Numbered from the stretch's first letter, positions 44,267 to 53,531 are shown. The stretch: DNA of 64,000 bases from Paenibacillus glycinis (GCF_009909185.1 NZ_JAAAMV010000003.1:484883-548882); one strand, 5' to 3'. Numbers and translations: made by a program. The notes: generated by a model not told the origin, from the sequence alone.

Positions 44267-44296
44267 AAAGCCCCCGCTGCGCGCAGCGAGGGCTTT
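44267..44296 (+). terminator. Terminator of the PPOX gene
   Basis: AAAGCCC (44267-44273) pairs with GGGCTTT (44290-44296) around an inner CGCTG/CAGCG stem; T residues follow. Confidence 0.75.
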
Positions 44297-44394
44297 TCGG
44301 GCGTGGAATCGACGATCAAGCGGCCGCCGGATGTCTTATTGGCGCGCTCTTCAGCCTTCAGGTCTACCCTGGCAAGCCCACGTTAATGGTCGTG

Positions 44395-44419
44395 AAAAGA
44401 GGCCCCTGCGGAGGCCTCT
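44395..44419 (-). terminator. Terminator of the acetyltransferase gene
   Basis: AGAGGCC (44398-44404) pairs with GGCCTCT (44413-44419); T residues follow on the minus strand. Confidence 0.7.
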
Positions 44420-44438
44420 CTTGTTCCATGCCGTGCCG

Positions 44439-46628
44439 TCACAGCGAGCTTGCGATCAGATTGGCAAAAAACTCGCCGCCGCTCCGTTTCAGGTGAACGC
44501 CGTCCTTGCCGAAGAAATCGGCGTGATCCTTGCTGGCCGTATACCAGTCGATCAGTTTCGCGTTAGGCAGGCTCGATACGGTATCCGCCAACATGTCGTT
44601 GACGGCATCCTGCCATTTGCGCGGCACGCGCGTATTGACGAAATAGATCGTCCGGTCGGGACCGATCTCATCCAACAGCCGCTGCAGCTGTTTCGCGGTG
44701 AAGGACCCGTTCGTGCCGAGCTCGATGACGACCTTCTTGCCGAGCTGATTGCGCCGCTTGAGGTCGGCGACCACGTCATCCGCCTGCGACAGCTGCCGGC
44801 CGACCTCGCCGTCGACGACGATGCCTTCGACCAACTCCTCCAGAAACGGCTTCGCGTCCAAGATCACGGAGTCGCCGATGACGGTAATGCCGTCTTTGGC
44901 GATCGGCGGAACCGGCGTTTTCGCGCCGTCCGCGGAACCCGCAGGCGTATCCGCGCCGCTTGCCGGCCCTTTGCCGGGCATGTCGCCCGCCTGACCCGAA
45001 TTGCCGAGGTTGCCATTCGTACCGCCGCCAGCCTTGCCGCCTTCGTTCCCGGCCGCGTTCGAACCGCCCGCTCCGCCGGCGTTTCCGGCATTGTCTTTGC
45101 CCGTATTATCCACGGCTTCGCTATTCCCCGGCGTGGATACGCTACCGCCGCCATCGCTTGGCTGCGTTGTTCCAATTGCGGACCCGCCATTCGTACCTGC
45201 GCCGCCCGCTCCTCCGCTGCCGCTGCCCGCGCCGCCGCCGTTTACGGTCCCGCCGCCGGCTACCGGCTCCTCCGCCGATCCCGCGGGCTGATTCCCCGTC
45301 CCGGCCGCATCGCTGCCCGTTTGATGATTCCCGGCCGGGCCGACGCCGTTAACGTCGTTTTCCGTGTCGGTATCCGCCGTTTGACCGCTGCCTGTCTGGG
45401 TTTTCCCGTTATCCCCCTGCACCAAATTGCTCTGGCTGGAGCAGGAGACGCTCGCGACGACGAGCGCGCAGATGCAGGCCAGCATCATGCCGCGTTTTCG
45501 CCCGGGCCGCAGACCCTGGCCCGTTCGCAGTCGGCCAAGCAGCCTGCCGAGCGCCCCATGGCGGATCGGTTCTTCGACATACCGCCAGGACAGCTCGGCA
45601 AGCGCCATCGAAGCGAGCACTTGAATCAGCGCGCGCAGCGGATGAAATTCATCTGCCTGCGCGGCCGGCGTCGAGAGCGCGATGACCGGATAATGGTACA
45701 AATAGATGCCGTACGAGCGGGCGCCGAACCATTGCAGCGGCTTGCTGCCGATGACGCGCGCAAGCCGGCTGGCGGGATGCGCCATGGCGGCCACGACCGC
45801 CGCTGCCGCCAGCGAGAGCACGACCATGCCCCCGCGGTACAGGAACGCATCGTATTCGCCGACCGTGGCGATCATCAGCGCGATGACGAGCAGTCCGGCG
45901 GTGCCGACGGCATCCACCGCGATGCTTCCCCGGCGCGATATCGGCTCGGCCAGCTTCCAGCTCGGCCAGACGACCGCCAGAGCCGCGCCGATCAGCAAAC
46001 CGAACGCCCGCGTATCCGTTCCGTAATACACGCGGCTCGGATCGAGACCGGGCACGTAGATCAGGGCCATCGCGCCCGCGGACAACGCCGCGCCGGCCAA
46101 TATCCAGAGCATCAGCCGTCCGCGCTGCTTCACCGCGCGGACCAACAACACGAGCGCGATCGGCCATAACAGGTAGAACTGCTCTTCGACCGCGAGCGAC
46201 CATAAGTGGCCGAGCGGCGAGGGCGGGCCGAAGCTCTCGAAATAAGAGACGTGATGGAAGATCAACCGCCAGTTGCTATAGTAAAGCAGCACCGACACGA
46301 TTTCTCCCCTCATGGAGGCCAGCCGCGCCGCGTCGGCGACCGACAGCCACGCGGAGACGAGGCCAAGCATGATCAGCATCGCGGGCAGCAATCGCCGGGC
46401 GCGCCGGATCCAAAAATCGCGCAGATCGAGCCGCCCCTTCGCGGCATGCTGCTTCAATAAGATGTCCGTGATGAGGTATCCGGAGAGGACGAAGAATATA
46501 CCGACGCCGAGCAGTCCGCCTGGCACCCACGAGAGGTTAAGGTGATACGCGATTACCGCGAAAACGGCGATCGCGCGCAACCCGTCGAGGCCGGGCATAT
46601 ACCGGCTGCTTCCTAATGGTCTGGGCAT
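44439..46628 (-). CDS. oatA: OatA-like O-acetyltransferase (AT3 membrane domain plus SGNH domain)
   Basis: A 729-residue two-domain acetyltransferase that would O-acetylate a surface polymer, typically peptidoglycan. Residues 1-395 form the multi-pass acyltransferase-3 domain (MPGLDGLRAIAVFAVIAYHL, FFVLSGYLIT, WSLAVEEQFYLLWP). About 400-575 is an extracellular Gly/Asn/Ser/Thr-rich linker. The SGNH domain follows: GDS with Ser587, ELGTNG (638-641) and DGVH with Asp709/His712. This order matches OatA, although the linker is long. AAGGAG precedes the ATG. The next gene is a cell-wall amidase, consistent with envelope function. Confidence 0.88.
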   Translation of the reverse strand: MPRPLGSSRYMPGLDGLRAIAVFAVIAYHLNLSWVPGGLLGVGIFFVLSGYLITDILLKQHAAKGRLDLRDFWIRRARRLLPAMLIMLGLVSAWLSVADAARLASMRGEIVSVLLYYSNWRLIFHHVSYFESFGPPSPLGHLWSLAVEEQFYLLWPIALVLLVRAVKQRGRLMLWILAGAALSAGAMALIYVPGLDPSRVYYGTDTRAFGLLIGAALAVVWPSWKLAEPISRRGSIAVDAVGTAGLLVIALMIATVGEYDAFLYRGGMVVLSLAAAAVVAAMAHPASRLARVIGSKPLQWFGARSYGIYLYHYPVIALSTPAAQADEFHPLRALIQVLASMALAELSWRYVEEPIRHGALGRLLGRLRTGQGLRPGRKRGMMLACICALVVASVSCSSQSNLVQGDNGKTQTGSGQTADTDTENDVNGVGPAGNHQTGSDAAGTGNQPAGSAEEPVAGGGTVNGGGAGSGSGGAGGAGTNGGSAIGTTQPSDGGGSVSTPGNSEAVDNTGKDNAGNAGGAGGSNAAGNEGGKAGGGTNGNLGNSGQAGDMPGKGPASGADTPAGSADGAKTPVPPIAKDGITVIGDSVILDAKPFLEELVEGIVVDGEVGRQLSQADDVVADLKRRNQLGKKVVIELGTNGSFTAKQLQRLLDEIGPDRTIYFVNTRVPRKWQDAVNDMLADTVSSLPNAKLIDWYTASKDHADFFGKDGVHLKRSGGEFFANLIASSL

Positions 46629-46930
46629 CGAGCTTTCTCCTTCCAGAAGGGGAAATGCCCCTCTTGCTGTCTAAATTACCGCTGTTTTCCGGCTACAGAA
46701 CGATTATAAAACGCCCCCTATTTAATGTCGTTACAGAAGAGTTACAACTCGGCGTCAAACCGGCGCCGCCGTCCCGCCGCATGGAAGAGCACGGCGCCTT
46801 GAAAACGCAAAAAAGGCCAACCAGTTGACTGGTTGACCTGCTGCCGTTAAAGCCGAATACTCCGGTTCCGAAGGACCGCGCCTCTTCGAACGCTCCGACC
46901 CGCGGACGAATTCCCGCCGATGTGCCTAGC
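46629..46930. other. Interval between acetyltransferase and amidase genes
   Basis: It holds a minus-strand -10 box TATAAT (46708-46703) with a weak ACGACA 17 bp upstream, likely the acetyltransferase promoter, and the amidase terminator at 46809-46838. No gene is seen. Confidence 0.55.
46809..46838 (-). terminator. Terminator of the amidase gene
   Basis: GGCCAACCAG (46815-46824) pairs with CTGGTTGACC (46829-46838), with one wobble on the minus strand; six T residues follow. Confidence 0.85.
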
Positions 46931-48043
46931 TCAGTCGAAATAATCCGCCACGCCCCGGGCGATGGCAGCCGCGGCTTTCCTCTGGTAAGCGGACCCGCGG
47001 ACGATCGACTCGTCCTTCTGGTTGGACAGGAATCCGAGCTCCACCAGCGTCGCGACGGTCGCGTTCTCCCGAAGCACGTACAAGTCGCCGAACGACAGTC
47101 CGTTGCTGCGAAGGCCGATGCCGGATTTGGACAGCTCCGCTTCCACCGCCGACGCCAGCGGCCTGTCCTTCTTATCGGAATAGAAGAACGTCAGCGTCCC
47201 GCTCGTCTTCTTCACCGAGGAATTATAGTGAATGCTTACGAACGCATCCGCATGGTTGGACTCGCTGACCTGCACCCGTTCCGACAGCTCGGGCTTCACG
47301 TCCGTCGTTCGGGTCATGACGACCTTCGCGCCAAGCCGCGTCAGCTCCTGCTTCAGATACTGCGCGGTGCTGAGCGTCAGTTCCTTCTCCTTCGTGTCGT
47401 ACGTCGTTCCGATCATGCCGGGATCGCTGCCGCCATGCCCGGCGTCCACGACGACGAGCTTGCCCCGAATGCCCGTGCCGCCGGAGGAATGCTGCTGCGA
47501 CGCGCCTTTGTCGACGTATTCCTTCGCTACCCAGCCGGCCACGTTGCCGGACGTGCGGATCTTCAGCCAATCGCTCTGGCTGCCCGTGACCGTGACTTGC
47601 TCGCCCTGCGTCAACGAACCGATCGTCTTGTAGCTTGTGCCCGGGCCGGAACGGATACGGAGCGAATCCGCGGTGACCGTCGCGGTAGAGCCCGGGCTCG
47701 TGCTCACCTTGCCGCCCGTCGAGGTCGACGACGAGCCTGCCGTCTGCCCGCTGTCGTCCTGTTTGCGGAGCAGATAGCCTGCCGCATAGCCGCTTACTTT
47801 ATTTTTCTTGATTAGCACCCAGCCGTCGTCGTCTTCCTCCGTGACGCTGACGACGTCGCCTGCCTTTAGTTGGCCCACGACGGAAGCCTGGAGGGACGGT
47901 TCGCTGCGAATATTTAGCGCGGCGGTGATCACTTTCGCTTGATAAGGAAGCTTCGTTGTGGCCGAAGCATCGTTGGAGCGCAAGCCGAGGCTGCCGACAA
48001 TGACGACAAGAATAAGAGCCAGACCGAGTAATTTCGTTCGCAT
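46931..48043 (-). CDS. N-acetylmuramoyl-L-alanine amidase with SH3 domains
   Basis: A 370-residue secreted cell-wall hydrolase. A signal peptide (about 1-28) is followed by two bacterial SH3 domains (LNIRSEPSLQASVVGQLKAG and LRIRSGPGTSYKTIGSLTQG) joined by a Ser/Thr-rich linker, then an Amidase_3 domain from about residue 190. Zinc ligands are seen in VVDAGHGGSDPG, the Glu of KEKELTL and SIHYNSS; the catalytic Glu is in LVELGFLSN. It cleaves the amide bond between MurNAc and the stem peptide. AAGGAG lies 5-6 nt before the ATG at 48043, and an extended -10 promoter is upstream. Confidence 0.93.
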   Translation of the reverse strand: MRTKLLGLALILVVIVGSLGLRSNDASATTKLPYQAKVITAALNIRSEPSLQASVVGQLKAGDVVSVTEEDDDGWVLIKKNKVSGYAAGYLLRKQDDSGQTAGSSSTSTGGKVSTSPGSTATVTADSLRIRSGPGTSYKTIGSLTQGEQVTVTGSQSDWLKIRTSGNVAGWVAKEYVDKGASQQHSSGGTGIRGKLVVVDAGHGGSDPGMIGTTYDTKEKELTLSTAQYLKQELTRLGAKVVMTRTTDVKPELSERVQVSESNHADAFVSIHYNSSVKKTSGTLTFFYSDKKDRPLASAVEAELSKSGIGLRSNGLSFGDLYVLRENATVATLVELGFLSNQKDESIVRGSAYQRKAAAAIARGVADYFD

Positions 48044-48399
48044 AGAATCTCCTTCCGGGAAATAAAAAAGGTAGACTACCATTATAGCAGGCGCTGGAAA
48101 AATTCAACATCCTTAAATTCTCCCTAATTTGAAACGCTCGGTTTCATGACCATCAGCCTACGCCGCCCAGGCGTCTTTCACAAACTTACCTTGTTTATCG
48201 GCCGAAACGGGGGAAAAGCTTAACGTCGGTCGCAAGCCCCGTCGCCCCGCAATTCGGCGAAACGCCGCGACTTCGTGATCGGGCATCCGCGCGGCAGTTC
48301 TCGCTTGACGGCTTGTCCGTACGCAACAACCAAAAATCGCGCCGGGCGAATCGTACGAAACGATTCACCCGGCGCGATTCGAATACGCCGTTCAGACAG
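48044..48399. other. Interval upstream of the amidase gene
   Basis: On the minus strand TGCTATAAT (48089-48081) is an extended -10 box for the amidase gene. The terminator of the methyltransferase gene occupies 48332-48379. The remaining bases show no gene. Confidence 0.6.
48332..48379 (-). terminator. Terminator of the methyltransferase gene
   Basis: A 20-bp stem (48335-48354 with 48360-48379, one wobble) and 5-nt loop, followed by five T residues on the minus strand. Confidence 0.85.
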
Positions 48400-49086
48400 C
48401 TATAACGGCTTGCGGCCGTACATGACGACGAAATTGAAGTACTTGTAGACGCAATCCACGTCCGCGAAGCCCGCCTGGGCAAGCCAATCCAGCTGATCGC
48501 CGAGACCCGCCATCCGGTCGATCTTCGTCCGCTCGCGCGCGGCGTCCAGCTCCGCTTGGGCGAGCCCGCTCGCCGCGATTTTGTTCCACCAGTCCTGCTT
48601 GTAGAGCGTATCGATGAACGGCGTGCGCCCGAGTACCTGATCGGCGTTAACGAAGATCCCGCCCGGCTTCAGGTTGGCGAAGGCTTGGCCGTACACGGCT
48701 TGCTTGCCTTCGTCCGAGAGATGGTGAATGGACAAGCCCGAGACGATCAGATCGTACTCGCCCTCCGCGCTGTAGCTCGTGTAATCCTGGCATACGTATG
48801 CGATGTCCGGCTGCCCGCCGAACCGTTCTTTCGCGACGGCCAGCATGTTGTCCGACAAATCGACCAGCGTCAGCCGCGCTTCCGGATGCTTCTGCAGCAG
48901 CATCGAAGCGAGTAAACCCGTGCCCGCTCCCAGATCGAGGATGCGCGGCTCCTGCGCCCCCGTCACCGCCAGCGATACGGCCGTGCCGTAAAAGTCATCG
49001 AAGCAGGGAATCAATTTGCGGCGCTGCGCATCGTAGCCGTTCGCCGACGCGTCGAACGTGCTGCGCACATGATGCATGTTTTCCAT
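48400..49086 (-). CDS. Class I SAM-dependent methyltransferase
   Basis: A 228-residue methyltransferase. Motif I is RILDLGAGTGLLASMLL, motif II LTLVDLSDNMLAVA, and motif IV YDLIVSGLSIHHLSD; FANLKPGGIFVNADQ is post-motif III. The N-terminal FDASANGYDAQRRKLIPCF segment is typical of tRNA- or small-molecule-methylating YrrT/CmoA-like proteins. The substrate cannot be told. The ATG at 49086 is preceded by TTGGAGGTGG; a longer frame upstream is less well supported. A strong terminator follows. Confidence 0.88.
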   Translation of the reverse strand: MENMHHVRSTFDASANGYDAQRRKLIPCFDDFYGTAVSLAVTGAQEPRILDLGAGTGLLASMLLQKHPEARLTLVDLSDNMLAVAKERFGGQPDIAYVCQDYTSYSAEGEYDLIVSGLSIHHLSDEGKQAVYGQAFANLKPGGIFVNADQVLGRTPFIDTLYKQDWWNKIAASGLAQAELDAARERTKIDRMAGLGDQLDWLAQAGFADVDCVYKYFNFVVMYGRKPL

Positions 49087-49207
49087 CTCGACCACCTCCA
49101 AGGTTGCATTCATCATAATCCACGGCGCCACCGGCGTGAAATACGAAGAACCTATATCGTCCATTGGTTTCGCCTATGCGCATGCCGTCGCGAAAGCCTA
49201 TCCGCCG

Positions 49208-49738
49208 CTACGGCCGCCGATCGTCGCATGCTTCCAGCGCCTCGAGCGTTCTCAGCATATGGTCGATCAGCACGGGCACGTCCTCCATCTGCTCTTCGTT
49301 GATTTTGCGGTTGAAATGGACCTCGATCTCGTTCTGGTACGAACGGTTCGGTTCGCCGTACAAGAAGCTGATCGTTTGCGTCGGCGGCATGTCCGGCTGC
49401 CAAATCTCCGTTAGCTGCCGTTCCGCGTACGCGCAGGTTCGTTCGATGTCCTCGACCGGCATGAAGAACCGGAGTCTGAGCTTGCACCCCGGAGCCGCTC
49501 CCGATTGATCGAGAATTTCGGCGGCCAGCTCCTTCAAGGACGCTTCCAGCCGGATCTCGGCGGTAACGCCGCCGCCGCTCGCCAGCGAAAATTGCAGCGC
49601 GAACGCCCGGGACATGACGGCCATGTCCAGCCGGTCGACGCGATCCGTAATGACGACGCGCGCATCCAAATTGTCCAGATCGTAGACGCAATTCTCGATT
49701 GCGACCTTCAGGTTATCGAATATGGTCGGATCAAACAC
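49208..49738 (-). CDS. Hypothetical protein (176 aa)
   Basis: A 176-residue soluble protein I do not recognise. The N-terminal half alternates short strands (LDARVVITDRVDRLDM, FALQFSLASGGG, LRLRFFMP); the C-terminal half holds ERTCAYAERQLTEIWQPDMP and SYQNEIEVHFNRKINEEQM. There is no signal or membrane segment. Translation probably starts at a GTG with AAGGGAG 10 nt upstream. It lies upstream of the methyltransferase gene on the same strand with a 121-bp gap. No function is proposed. Confidence 0.7.
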   Translation of the reverse strand: MFDPTIFDNLKVAIENCVYDLDNLDARVVITDRVDRLDMAVMSRAFALQFSLASGGGVTAEIRLEASLKELAAEILDQSGAAPGCKLRLRFFMPVEDIERTCAYAERQLTEIWQPDMPPTQTISFLYGEPNRSYQNEIEVHFNRKINEEQMEDVPVLIDHMLRTLEALEACDDRRP

Positions 49739-49804
49739 GCCTGCTCAGCTCCCTTTTCGCAACGCCTGACATCATGCTCCTTTCATTGTACGCCATTCCA
49801 AACG

Positions 49805-49831
49805 AAAAACCCTTCCGCCATCGTGGAAGGG
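49805..49831 (-). terminator. Terminator of the 49851-50363 gene
   Basis: CCCTTCC (49810-49816) pairs with GGAAGGG (49825-49831); TTTTT follows on the minus strand. Confidence 0.8.
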
Positions 49832-49850
49832 CCTTCGCGTTTATCGGCGA

Positions 49851-50363
49851 TCAAGGAATGAATTGCTGTACGATCCGGACGACCTTGCCGTCCTTCACCG
49901 TCAAATGATACGGATAATCGCTTACGTCGAGAACGCCGTTGTTGCGATAAACGGCATTGAACTTCGCGAGGGGAATCGCTTGGTTCCATTCCGTCGTCGC
50001 GTCCACCAAGCTGCCCGTGCGATCGTAAATCTGCATCAGGACGGCTGCTTGCGGATCGACCTCGAGCGTCTCCAGCTTCTCGTCGTCGTTGACGATATAA
50101 TAACCGTCCGGCGCGCCGTCAAGCCCGGAGTCCGGTTCGTCTTTCAAGAATCGTTCGTCCGCGGCCGCGCCTTCAAACCATTGAATCGGGTCGACCTGCA
50201 GCGTTTCGCGGCCGTCCTTCACGTCGATGCCGCGAATAAAGGCCGTTATGGTATCCGGCGTTTGCTTGACCGGCGCATACTCGTTATCAACAGCCGACAC
50301 CGTTGAAATGCAAGCCGATAAACCCAGAATGGTCAGCGCGATTCCTATAGCATGCCTCTTCAC
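49851..50363 (-). CDS. Hypothetical exported lipoprotein
   Basis: A 170-residue protein with an N-terminal signal ending in the lipobox-like LGLSAC. The rest is soluble and acidic, with a strand pattern such as TAFIRGIDVKDGRETLQVDP, GYYIVNDDEKLETLEVDP and a C-terminal PYHLTVKDGKVVRIVQQF that resembles repeats of a small beta-domain. No family is recognised. The start was placed at a GTG (50363) because GAGGAG lies 9 nt before it; the ATG at 50372 abuts that site. It is followed by its own terminator. Confidence 0.68.
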   Translation of the reverse strand: MKRHAIGIALTILGLSACISTVSAVDNEYAPVKQTPDTITAFIRGIDVKDGRETLQVDPIQWFEGAAADERFLKDEPDSGLDGAPDGYYIVNDDEKLETLEVDPQAAVLMQIYDRTGSLVDATTEWNQAIPLAKFNAVYRNNGVLDVSDYPYHLTVKDGKVVRIVQQFIP

Positions 50364-50485
50364 AAACACCATCTCCTCGCAGGCGAACGCAGCTGATTCG
50401 CTTGCGGTCCGCTTTCGTCTCTACCTCTACTATACCCGATTTCAGAGACTTTGATAGCCGACCTAAGGCTAGTTTTTGCTAAAGT

Positions 50486-51409
50486 TTAGCTTAAGCTTGA
50501 AGCGCCGCGAAAGGCATGCGACGGCGTCCCTTTCACGCCCGGACGATACGCGAAAATTCCCCCTGCATGGGGCTGTTCCCCCAACTGCTCCGGCGACAAG
50601 CCGATGCTCGCCGTGGTGATGTACAGCGTCCCGAGATCGTCGCCGCCGAAGATGCAGGACGTCGCTTTCGCCGCGGGCACGTACACCGCGTCCAGCTTCT
50701 CCCCGGTCCCCGGATTCCATCTGGATACCTGCCAGCCGCCCCAATGCGCGATCCAGAGCATGCCTTCGGCGTCGATCGTCATGCCGTCCGGCGCGCCCGG
50801 TTCCGATTCGAAATCGATGACGATCCGCGGATTGGCGATCGTTCCGAGCGCCGCGTCGTAATCGAACGCCGTCACGGTTCCTTTCATGGAGTCGATGTAA
50901 TACATCTCCGTCTCCTCGGCATTCCAGGCGATGCCGTTCGAAACGCCGACGTTCTCATGCGCCTTGCGGCAGCTGAGATCGTTGCCCAGCACGTACAAGG
51001 CGCCGGCGACGTCGTGCTCCGCGTCCTCCATCGTACCGGCCCAGAATCGGCCGCGGGAATCGCATTTGCCGTCGTTGAACCGGTTGGCCGGCTTATCCGC
51101 TTCCGGATCGGCGATCGCGGTCAGCTCGCCCGTCCGGCAATCGTACCGTTCGAACCCGTCCCGCGTGGACAGATAGACGATTTCGCCGTCTTCCGCGGCG
51201 GACACGACGGCGCCCACGGTCTTGCCGATCGGAAACGGTTCGTTGCGGCCGGAGCGAACGTCCAGCCTGCCGAAGGAACGGCCTTGAATATCCACCCAAT
51301 ACAGCTTGCCCTGCTCGGCGTTCCAATGCGGCCCTTCGGCCAAAATCGCTTTCGCGTCCAGCAGCAGCTCCGCCGCGTGCGCGAATTGTTTCGCTATCGC
51401 TTGCGTCAT
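50486..51409 (-). CDS. SMP-30/gluconolactonase family lactonase
   Basis: A 307-residue six-bladed beta-propeller lactonase that opens sugar lactones to aldonic acids. Divalent-metal ligands are expected at the Glu of ILAEGPHW, the Asn of NRFNDGKCD and WNAEE-adjacent NGIAW, and the Asp of GAPDGMTID. The start at 51409 suits the CGGGAG site better than 51418. It lies 24 bp after a dehydratase gene, and the two would act in sequence on an aldose-derived lactone. Confidence 0.9.
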   Translation of the reverse strand: MTQAIAKQFAHAAELLLDAKAILAEGPHWNAEQGKLYWVDIQGRSFGRLDVRSGRNEPFPIGKTVGAVVSAAEDGEIVYLSTRDGFERYDCRTGELTAIADPEADKPANRFNDGKCDSRGRFWAGTMEDAEHDVAGALYVLGNDLSCRKAHENVGVSNGIAWNAEETEMYYIDSMKGTVTAFDYDAALGTIANPRIVIDFESEPGAPDGMTIDAEGMLWIAHWGGWQVSRWNPGTGEKLDAVYVPAAKATSCIFGGDDLGTLYITTASIGLSPEQLGEQPHAGGIFAYRPGVKGTPSHAFRGASSLS

Positions 51410-51433
51410 GGTTTTCATCGCTCCCGAGTGAGA

Positions 51434-52588
51434 TTAGTCTTCCTTCACCGACTCGCGTTTCTCCCAGCCTTGCTTGAAGAGCGGCAGCCAATTGCCGACC
51501 TGGTAAGGATGCTTGTCGATCTCCGCCAGGTTCAACTCCACGCCGAGACCCGGTCCCTCCGGCGGCGTCAAGTAGCCGTTCTGCACGCGGAGCGCCGGCA
51601 TCAGCACCTGCTCTTCCCACGGCTCGTTGAACTCGTCGAAAATCTCGTGCAGGTAGAAGTTCGGCGTCGCCATGTTCAAATGGCTGCACACGACGGAGCA
51701 GACCGGGCCTTGGGCGCTGTGCGGCGCGGTGACGCCGTTGTGCGCATGGACCATGCCGCAAACCTGCTTCGACGCGGCAATCCCGAGGAACTGCGGCTCG
51801 AGCTGGATGATGTGGACCGCGTCGTGCTTGAGCAGCTCCGCGAACTGCTCGCGGGAGTAATAATCCTCGCCGCAGGCGACCGGCACCGGGCTGCGCCTGG
51901 CCACTTCCACCATCGACGACACCAAATGCGGCGGCACCGGCGCTTCGAACCACGTCGGTTCGTATTGCAGCATGGCATCCGCGAACTGCAGCGCGGTACT
52001 GACGCTGAAGCGGTTGTGGCCCTCGATGAGAATGTCGACGCCCGGCCCCACCGCTTCCCGGACCGCGGCGATATTCTCGAGCGCCGCCGCGAAGTCCTGC
52101 CGCGTCACCGTCCGCCAAGCCGCGCCGAACGGATCGAATTTGAGCGCCGTGTAGCCTTTGGCGGCGACGATTTTGGCCTTCTCGTGAAAGTTCTCCGGCG
52201 TGTTCGGTCCGCGGTACCAGCCGTTGGCGTACGCGCGCAGCTTGTCATGGCACTGGCCGCCGAGGAGCTTGTACAGCGGCTGGTTCGTCACTTTGCCCAT
52301 GATATCCCAGCAAGCGGTTTCAATCGCGGCCAAGGCGGAGCCTTGGATTTGCCCGCCGTCGGAATACACGTCGCGGAACAGCTTCAGGCTGATCGTCTCG
52401 ACGTCGAACGGATCGCGTCCGATGACGAGATGCTTCAGCTCGTGAATCGCGGCCTCCACCGTCTTGGCGAAGCCGTTCAGCGTGCCCTCGCCGAGCCCGG
52501 TCACGCCCTCGTCGGTGTCGACGAGCACGAACAGCCAATTCTTCCACGGATTGCCCAAAATAAACGTGCGAATGTCGGTGATTTTCAT
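51434..52588 (-). CDS. Mandelate racemase/enolase-superfamily sugar-acid dehydratase
   Basis: A 384-residue enolase-superfamily enzyme. The capping domain is about 1-120; the barrel carries ALKFDPFG (base strand), ILIEGHNRF, WFEAPVPP and ACGEDYYSR, the last three providing metal ligands, and APHSAQGP near the end. The pattern fits aldonate dehydratases such as galactonate dehydratase, giving a 2-keto-3-deoxy acid. The ATG at 52588 follows AAGGGGAG. A downstream lactonase and an upstream GntR regulator support sugar-acid catabolism. The exact sugar is not determinable. Confidence 0.87.
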   Translation of the reverse strand: MKITDIRTFILGNPWKNWLFVLVDTDEGVTGLGEGTLNGFAKTVEAAIHELKHLVIGRDPFDVETISLKLFRDVYSDGGQIQGSALAAIETACWDIMGKVTNQPLYKLLGGQCHDKLRAYANGWYRGPNTPENFHEKAKIVAAKGYTALKFDPFGAAWRTVTRQDFAAALENIAAVREAVGPGVDILIEGHNRFSVSTALQFADAMLQYEPTWFEAPVPPHLVSSMVEVARRSPVPVACGEDYYSREQFAELLKHDAVHIIQLEPQFLGIAASKQVCGMVHAHNGVTAPHSAQGPVCSVVCSHLNMATPNFYLHEIFDEFNEPWEEQVLMPALRVQNGYLTPPEGPGLGVELNLAEIDKHPYQVGNWLPLFKQGWEKRESVKED

Positions 52589-52667
52589 CAACGTCTCTCC
52601 CCTTGCGCGAAGTGTGGATTGCTAGCTTCAACGTAGCACAGGGCGGTGACAGCGACAAGATGTCTAA

Positions 52668-52679
52668 CTTGTATACATG
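52668..52679. promoter_or_regulatory. GntR-type operator before the dehydratase gene
   Basis: CTTGTATACATG (52668-52679) matches the core of the B. subtilis GntR operator (ACTTGTATACAAG) with one changed half-site base. It overlaps a -10-like TATACA. A 12-bp hairpin (52693-52720) lies just upstream. Confidence 0.5.
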
Positions 52680-52748
52680 AGATAATTGGTTTGTGCTCAC
52701 CGACAGAGGTCGGGGAGCACAGCATTCATCTGCTTCGTCCCATTCCCC

Positions 52749-53390
52749 TCAAAACATAATTTTCTTCACATACTCGATATGCGCCTCGATCAGCTGCGCC
52801 GACAGCGCCGGATCCTGTCCCGCCAGAGCCTCCCGGATCCGCCGATGCTCCTCGATGCTGCCGATCAGCCGCCGCTTGTGTTTGACGAACGTCATGCGTA
52901 CCGCGAGGAGAAACTTATCCTGAATCCGCGACATGACCTCCGCATATTCCTCGTTGTCCAGTCCCCCGACGATCATGGCATGGAACGCCCGATCCAGCTC
53001 TACGTAGCCGGAGATATCGTCGCGGCGAATCGCCTCGTCCTGCAGCGCGATGTTGTCATCCAGCCTTTGGAAGAAAGCCCCATCCATTCTCCCCGTCAGC
53101 TTCCGGGCGGCGTACGTTTCCAGCGAGAGCCGCAGCTCGTAGAATTCGAGGATTTTCTTCAACGACAGCTCCTGCACGATTACGCCCTGCTTGGGCGAAT
53201 GCTTCACCAGCCCCATCATCTCCAAACGGTCCAGCGCGGAGCGGATCGGCGTCTTGCTCATGCCGAGCAGCTCGCTCAGATATTTCTCCGTCAAGAACGT
53301 CCCTCCGGACCATTCCCCGTTCACGATATGCCGCTTGATGACCTGAAACGCCGTCTCGCGCAGCGTGACGGCCGCATCCCGTTTGTCCAA
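52749..53390 (-). CDS. GntR family regulator, FadR/FCD subgroup
   Basis: A 213-residue regulator. The winged helix is FLTEKYLSELLGMSKTPIRS followed by GLVKHSPKQGVIV; the C-terminal FCD domain has metal-ligand positions in YVELDRAFHAMIV and EEHRRIREAL. Such proteins sense sugar acids or other carboxylates. The start is a TTG with GAGGAGAGGGG just before it; earlier in-frame codons give an arginine-rich leader unlike the family. It is upstream of the dehydratase-lactonase pair and is their likely repressor. Confidence 0.87.
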   Translation of the reverse strand: MDKRDAAVTLRETAFQVIKRHIVNGEWSGGTFLTEKYLSELLGMSKTPIRSALDRLEMMGLVKHSPKQGVIVQELSLKKILEFYELRLSLETYAARKLTGRMDGAFFQRLDDNIALQDEAIRRDDISGYVELDRAFHAMIVGGLDNEEYAEVMSRIQDKFLLAVRMTFVKHKRRLIGSIEEHRRIREALAGQDPALSAQLIEAHIEYVKKIMF

Positions 53391-53482
53391 TTTGCCCCTC
53401 TCCTCACCGACGGAGTTCCGTCTTGCCTTGATGCCATGCCTCGCCCTGCTGCGTACACCGAGAGTCGCGGCATTCATGCCTA

Positions 53483-53491
53483 TGCTATACT
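53483..53491 (+). promoter_or_regulatory. Extended -10 promoter of the second GntR gene
   Basis: TGCTATACT (53483-53491), 40 bp before the ATG at 53532; no clear -35. Confidence 0.45.
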
Positions 53492-53531
53492 TCAGCTAAC
53501 GACTTCGCCGGAGGAGGCTGCATAAGCACAC

